Part shown: in pieces, positions 60,014 to 64,000 of the stretch | Position numbering within the stretch: the stretch's first letter is position 1 | Layout: each line of letters opens with the position of its first letter | NCBI GenBank assembly: GCA_019635485.1 | Contig: JAHBZL010000028.1 | Span: forward strand, 1 to 64,000 | Reading direction: 5' to 3' | DNA: 64,000 nucleotides | Source of the DNA: Piscinibacter sp. | GTDB taxonomy: Bacteria; Pseudomonadota; Gammaproteobacteria; Burkholderiales; Burkholderiaceae_C | The notes under the pieces: model-generated | Databases searched by the model: none | What the model was told of the DNA's origin: nothing | Seen by the model: the letters and a program-made list of their open reading frames with translations, nothing else | Program-made: the position numbers and the translations under genes

Positions 60014-61015
60014 TCAGTCGACCTTCGCGCCGGAGGCCTTGACGGCCTGGCCCCAGCGCTGGATCTCGCTGCGCACGAACTGCCCGAACTCGTCGCCGGC
60101 CAGCGGGCTCGGCACCGCGCCGCGCTTGCCGAGTTGCGCCACCGTCTCGGGGTCCGACAGTGCGGCACGCACGGCGCGCGACATCGCCGCGATGGCCTCC
60201 GGCGGCGTGCCGGCGGGGGCCAGCACGCCATCCCAGGCGGTCACGTGGAAGGACGGCGCGCCGGATTCGGCCAGCGCCGGCACCTGCGGCAACGACGGCA
60301 GGCGCTGCCGCGTCGACACGGCGAGTGCGCGCAGCCGGCCCGAGGTCACGTGCGGCATCGCGTTGGCGGAGATCTCGATCATGAAGTCGACCTGGCCTCC
60401 GATCAGGTCGGTCATGGCCGGCGCGCCGCCCCGGTAGGGGATGTGCACCATGTGCAGGCCGAGCTGCGCCTTCAGGATCTCGACCGCGAGGTGCGAGGTC
60501 GTGCCGTTGCCCGCCGACGCGAAGCTCAGCTTGCCCGGGTTCGAGCGCGCGAAGGCGATCAGGTCCGCGGCGCTGGCGAGCGACGACTCCTGGCGCACCA
60601 CCATCACGAGCGGGATCTCGGACAGGCGCGAGACCGGCACGAAGTCCTTCACCGGGTCGAAGCCGGGCTTGGCGTACAGCGTCTGGTTGATGCCCAGCGT
60701 GCCGTTGGTGCCGTACAGCATCGTGTAGCCGTCGGGCTCGGCGCGCGCGCCCTGCACGCTGCCGATGTTGCCGCCGGCGCCCGCGACGTTCTCGAACACC
60801 ATCGACTGGCCCAGGTGCGTGGCCGCGCTGGTGAGCATCAGGCGCGCCAGCGTGTCGCCGCCGCCGCCGGCCGGGAACGGCACGATCACGCGCACCGGCT
60901 TGCTGGGGTAGCCGGCCGCGCGGGCCAGCGGCCAGGCGGCGGTGCCGAGCAACGCGGCGGAGGCGGCCAGCAGGCGGCGCCGGTCGAAGCGAAAGGGGGC
61001 AGGGGCGTGTCGCAT
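60014..61015 (-). CDS. Bug/TctC-family substrate-binding protein
   Basis: A 333-residue periplasmic binding protein. Tat-type signal (DRRRLLAASAALLG), then YPSKPVRVIVPFPAGGGGDTLAR, the Bug family opening, and GAGGNIGS and GYTMLYGTNGT. Tripartite tricarboxylate transporter membrane genes (tctA/B) are absent, as is common for Bug proteins. It starts 3 nt after the stop of the M29/NicX-like gene, suggesting it brings in that enzyme's substrate. Confidence 0.93.
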   Translation of the reverse strand: MRHAPAPFRFDRRRLLAASAALLGTAAWPLARAAGYPSKPVRVIVPFPAGGGGDTLARLMLTSAATHLGQSMVFENVAGAGGNIGSVQGARAEPDGYTMLYGTNGTLGINQTLYAKPGFDPVKDFVPVSRLSEIPLVMVVRQESSLASAADLIAFARSNPGKLSFASAGNGTTSHLAVEILKAQLGLHMVHIPYRGGAPAMTDLIGGQVDFMIEISANAMPHVTSGRLRALAVSTRQRLPSLPQVPALAESGAPSFHVTAWDGVLAPAGTPPEAIAAMSRAVRAALSDPETVAQLGKRGAVPSPLAGDEFGQFVRSEIQRWGQAVKASGAKVD

Positions 61016-61017
61016 GG

Positions 61018-62715
61018 TCAGGCGCTCTCCGGCGGATCGGCCCGGCCGCCGCCGCAGCAGGACGCGTGGCCCTGCGCCGCGGCCGCCGGGGCCTGGAAAT
61101 GGGATTCGGGGGCGGCGGCGCCGGGTTCGCAGCAGTTGCCGGGCAGCACCGGCGCGTGCACGCCGCTGTGCTCGCAGCAGCCACCCTTCCACCAGCGCGC
61201 GCCTTCGCCGCGGCAGTACTTGTCGTCGGCGCCGACCATGCGCATGAACATCGGGTGGTAGTTGCGGCACACCTCGAGCTCGGTCTTCACCCAGTGCAGC
61301 GGGTCGCGTGCGTAGTGGTCCCAGAAGTCGCCGGCCATGTTGATGCCGGGCACCGCGGGGTTCCAGCTCTCGTCGAGCCACAGCTCGGGGTCGCCGTACT
61401 TCGCGCACAGGCGCCGGATCGCGGGGTCGTCCAGCGCCAGCAGGCGGCCGTTCTCGATCACGTTCTCGTTGTCGCCGGAGCGCTCGACCGTGTAGGTCGG
61501 GAAGTACAGGTGCAGGTGCCAGTGGCCGACCAGCAGGCCCTGGCGCGCCGCCTCGCGCTCGGCCATCGACGAGATGATGGTGCCGAAGCCCATGTGGATC
61601 ACGCCCGAGCGCACGCGCTCGTACAGGCAGTTGACGAAGCCCGACGGGAAGTCCTTGCGCGGGCGATGCACGTGCGGGTTGGTGCCGATCGAGGCTTCCC
61701 ACCAGTGCATGATCCCCTTGCCCGGGAAACCCGGGTACTGCTGGTCGCGGGTGCGCTCCATCACGTCGCGCAGCTTGTCGCCGAACGCGCCGCCGGCGTT
61801 GATCTGCGTGATGCGCGAGTTCTCCACCACCAGCTGCGTCCAGTCGCACGGCGCGATGTGGTTGGTGGTGCCGGCGATCACGCCGCAGCCGTCCTCCTTG
61901 GTGGGGTGGAACATCCACGGCCGGCCGGTGATGTGGCCGGGCAGGTAGGTCTTGCCGAAGTGCTCGTTGCCGCGCCAGGTGGCGGCGGTCAGCGCGGGGT
62001 CGTAGAACTCGCGCTTCGCGTCCCAGTACTCGTCGTGGTTCGTGAAGCTGAGGTCGGTGCCCTCGGGGTCGGTGATGCGCACGCGGCGCGCGTGGCGGAT
62101 GCGGTCCCAGGCCCAGCGATCCATCGCGTTGATGACCTCGATGGGCATCGCGTGCGCCGGCGACGCGAGGATCTCCGGCGTGATGAAGGGCATGCGCTGG
62201 ATCTTGATGTAGCGCTCGGCCAGCACCGGGCCGCCATAGCCCATCAGGATCTTGTCGTACTGCTGCTTCTTCTCCTCCTCCTCCCACATGTCCATCCACT
62301 CGGCCAGTTCCTTGGTGCGGAACAGGTAGTACTCGACCTCGTCGGCGCCGACCCACTGCGGCACCGGACCACGGTCGATGCGCTGGATCTCGTAGCGGAC
62401 CTTGTACTTCTCGAGGATCTTCTGGCACGCGCGGATCGTCAGCTCGCTGTGCCAGTTGTCGACGCGCAGCAGCACACGCTCGCCTTCCTTCAGGTCCCAG
62501 CAGGCGTTCAGGCCGTGGTTGTAGGGGCGCCGCGCGACGTGTTCGAGGTACGGCAGCAGCTGGTCCGGGTTCGTCACCTCGACGAACGGCGGGCAGCGCG
62601 GCGGGCGCTTGCCCAGCAGCGGGGGCACGGCGTGCGCCGGGAAGCCCTGCGGCGCCATGCCGACGGGGCGTTCGGCGTCGGCGCGCAGCGTGGCGGGGGA
62701 AACGCGGTCGAGCAT
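61018..62715 (-). CDS. M29/NicX-like metalloenzyme with Cys-rich tail
   Basis: A 565-residue protein, first gene of an operon with a Bug protein. The middle matches the M29 aminopeptidase/2,5-dihydroxypyridine dioxygenase (NicX) fold: LPGHITGRPWMFHPTKEDG, ITQINAGGAFGDKL, HWWEASIGTNPHVHRP and SGVIHMGFGT, which hold the likely metal ligands (Glu, His). The N-terminal 80 residues and the C-terminal tail (KGGCCEHSG, GNCCEPG, SCCGGG) with six Cys are unusual. A ring-opening or peptidase-like activity is possible. SD TGGAG precedes the ATG. Probably controlled by the divergent GntR regulator. Confidence 0.72.
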   Translation of the reverse strand: MLDRVSPATLRADAERPVGMAPQGFPAHAVPPLLGKRPPRCPPFVEVTNPDQLLPYLEHVARRPYNHGLNACWDLKEGERVLLRVDNWHSELTIRACQKILEKYKVRYEIQRIDRGPVPQWVGADEVEYYLFRTKELAEWMDMWEEEEKKQQYDKILMGYGGPVLAERYIKIQRMPFITPEILASPAHAMPIEVINAMDRWAWDRIRHARRVRITDPEGTDLSFTNHDEYWDAKREFYDPALTAATWRGNEHFGKTYLPGHITGRPWMFHPTKEDGCGVIAGTTNHIAPCDWTQLVVENSRITQINAGGAFGDKLRDVMERTRDQQYPGFPGKGIMHWWEASIGTNPHVHRPRKDFPSGFVNCLYERVRSGVIHMGFGTIISSMAEREAARQGLLVGHWHLHLYFPTYTVERSGDNENVIENGRLLALDDPAIRRLCAKYGDPELWLDESWNPAVPGINMAGDFWDHYARDPLHWVKTELEVCRNYHPMFMRMVGADDKYCRGEGARWWKGGCCEHSGVHAPVLPGNCCEPGAAAPESHFQAPAAAAQGHASCCGGGRADPPESA

Positions 62716-62742
62716 CGGATTCTCCAGGGGATGCACGCATTC

Positions 62743-62816
62743 TTGCATGCAATATTGACAAGCGACAAGCAAGTCACCTGGGAGCAATCTCGGTGCTTCC
62801 CCTAGTTTGCATGCAA
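62743..62816. promoter_or_regulatory. Two TTGCATGCAA operators
   Basis: The perfect palindrome TTGCATGCAA occurs at 62743-62752 and 62807-62816, 64 bp apart, in an AT-rich patch of the 189-bp region between the M29-like operon and the gntR gene. Such ATGCAT-centred dyads are typical FCD-type GntR operators. The first lies 28-37 nt before the operon's ATG, where it could block transcription. Confidence 0.65.
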
Positions 62817-62904
62817 TTTGCGACCAACCCGCCTCGAGGCACGCGGCATCGCCCCGCTGCCCGTCTAGACTGACGGGCATCCCTGTCACCACCTTCGCGC
62901 CCGG

Positions 62905-63648
62905 ATGGCTTCCCAAATCGAACGTGTCGCGACCGAACTGCGGCGCCGCATCCTGAGCGGCGAGCTGCCGGCCGGGCAGCGCGTGCGCGAGCTCGAATGG
63001 GCGCCCGAGCTGGGTGCCTCGCGCACGCCGTTGCGCCTCGCGCTGGTCGAGCTGGAGAAGCAGGGTCTGCTCGAGCGCGTCGGCAGCCGCGGCTACCACG
63101 TGCGCCGGATCACGATGGACGAGGTGGCCGAGGCGATCGACGTGCGCGGCGTCCTGGAGGGCCACGCGGCGCGCCTCGCGGCCGAGGCGGGCCTCGCGCC
63201 GCCGCAGCGCGATCAGCTCGAGCGCTGCGTGCAGGAGGGCCGGCGCCTGCTGGAGGCCGCCGGCACGCGCCGCGGCGTGCTGGACAACGCCGCCTGGGCG
63301 TCGATGAACGCGGACTTCCATGCCGCGCTCGTCGAGGCGGCCGGCAGCCGCACGCTGCGCGCCGCGCTCGAGCTCGTGACGCGCTCGCCGCTGGCGCACG
63401 CCGGTGCGCTGGGGGTCAACGGCGCGCAGCCGCAGATGGAGCTGTCGTTCCTGCGCCGTGCCCAGGCCGACCACGAGGACGTGCTGGAGGCGGTCCTGGG
63501 CCGCGAAGGCGCGCGCGCCGAGGCGCTGATGCGCGAGCATGCCCGCCGCAGCCGCGACAACAAGCGGCGCCTCGCCGAGCGGGCCGCCGCGCAGGCCACG
63601 GAACCCGAACCGGCATCGCCCAGGGCCGCCCGCAGCCGGCGGGGCTGA
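62905..63648 (+). CDS. GntR-family regulator with FCD domain
   Basis: A 247-residue regulator: GntR HTH at residues 5-70 (LRRRILSGELPAGQRVRE, ASRTPLRLALVELEKQGLLE) and an FCD effector domain (VRGVLEGHAARLAAE, then NADFHAALVEAAGS with a metal-binding Asp/His pattern). Divergent from the M29-like/Bug operon with two palindromes between; it probably represses that operon until the substrate is present. Confidence 0.93.
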   Translation: MASQIERVATELRRRILSGELPAGQRVRELEWAPELGASRTPLRLALVELEKQGLLERVGSRGYHVRRITMDEVAEAIDVRGVLEGHAARLAAEAGLAPPQRDQLERCVQEGRRLLEAAGTRRGVLDNAAWASMNADFHAALVEAAGSRTLRAALELVTRSPLAHAGALGVNGAQPQMELSFLRRAQADHEDVLEAVLGREGARAEALMREHARRSRDNKRRLAERAAAQATEPEPASPRAARSRRG

Positions 63649-63670
63649 CGCCGCGTCGCGCGCCGCCGCC

Positions 63671-64000
63671 TCAGGGGGCCCGCTCGAGCGCGCGGAAGAA
63701 GTCCGCGAAGATCGCGTCGCGGTTCACGCCGTGGGCCTCGCGCATCAGGTGCCGGCCGGGTGCGGCGCACCAGCGCAGCGTGTCGTCCAGCGTCGGCGTG
63801 CGCACGAGTTCGCCGGGGACCCAGTCCGGCTCGATCAGCCAGGCGATGTTGATCAGGTCCCACATCACCCAGCTGTGCGCGAAGAAGCTGTCGATGCCCT
63901 GCAGCGGCCACAGCGGGTTGTGCGTGTACAGCTCGTGCAGCCAGGCACCCATCGCGCCGCGGTCGCGCACCCAGCGCTCCATCTCGGGCAGCGACAGGCG
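63671..64000 (-). CDS. Nucleoside hydrolase-like protein, C-terminal part
   Basis: The last 109 residues of a gene that continues beyond the window. The segment SFFAHSWVMWDLINIAWLIEPDWVPG with the following LVRTPTLDDTLRW and GVNRDAIFADFFRAL resembles the C-terminal region of inosine-uridine-preferring nucleoside hydrolases. The catalytic DxDxxxDD N-terminus is outside. It converges with the gntR gene. Could instead be a relative acting on another N-ribosyl or amide bond. Confidence 0.6.
   Translation of the reverse strand, partial: RLSLPEMERWVRDRGAMGAWLHELYTHNPLWPLQGIDSFFAHSWVMWDLINIAWLIEPDWVPGELVRTPTLDDTLRWCAAPGRHLMREAHGVNRDAIFADFFRALERAP

Overview
This is a 64 kb stretch of very GC-rich DNA with tightly packed genes, many overlapping by 4 nt. 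Organism (inference): a Burkholderiales-type betaproteobacterium of the Rubrivivax/Leptothrix/Methylibium kind. The reasons are the codon bias, a Bug/TctC-type binding protein, three TRAP transporters, a chrBA island, and an intergenic repeat whose style I associate with that group. I see no rRNA, tRNA, CRISPR array, insertion sequence or phage gene.

Left part (1-16.3 kb). The window opens inside a tungsten/molybdenum aldehyde:ferredoxin oxidoreductase, followed by its FAD subunit, a MoaD-like protein and a small unknown. Next is a four-gene chromate island (chrB, chrA, rhodanese, a ChrB C-terminal homologue), then a GspE/PilB-type ATPase divergent from a proline-rich unknown. Single housekeeping or stress genes follow: a UDG-like protein, cytochrome P460, an AraC regulator, a DUF3455 lipoprotein, and a pirin operon divergent from a LysR regulator. 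A possible 14-codon gene with a perfect Shine-Dalgarno and a strong hairpin sits at 15.2 kb. GFA, VOC and a broken SRPBCC gene follow.

Centre-left (16.4-31.9 kb) holds the most unusual content. Nine co-oriented genes (16648-27128) lie behind a good -24/-12 (sigma-54) promoter with two palindromes 42 bp apart upstream. A convergent sigma-54 activator gene closes the block. The genes encode three related proteins (two with glycine-zipper cores), a HEVGH metalloprotease-like protein, a 695-residue unknown, a PLP enzyme of the AONS type, a GIY-YIG-like domain, two proteins with peptidoglycan-binding-like repeats (one with an M15-like peptidase), and an amidohydrolase. I know of no described system with this content. 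A Ser/Thr kinase and its ECF sigma factor lie next door.

Centre-right (31.9-45.3 kb) looks like a catabolic island for 5-oxoproline, D-glutamate or a similar lactam. It has an Asp/Glu racemase-family protein, a LysR regulator, a D-glutamate cyclase-family (DUF1445) protein, a full-length 5-oxoprolinase, three DctP proteins, two DctQ and two DctM. The second dctQ and dctM are separated by 600 bp of repeat-like DNA.

Right part (45.3-64 kb). A membrane protein and a glycosyltransferase/nucleotidyltransferase-like/kinase trio come first, then an exported unknown, a class III cyclase-ATPase-TPR regulator, an IclR fragment, a Tat-exported beta-propeller, an OmpR/histidine kinase pair, a lipoprotein plus propeller-like pair, and a peroxiredoxin divergent from an AraC regulator. 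Last is a Bug/TctC protein with an M29/NicX-like enzyme under a divergent GntR regulator, with two perfect TTGCATGCAA operators between them. The window ends inside a nucleoside hydrolase-like gene.
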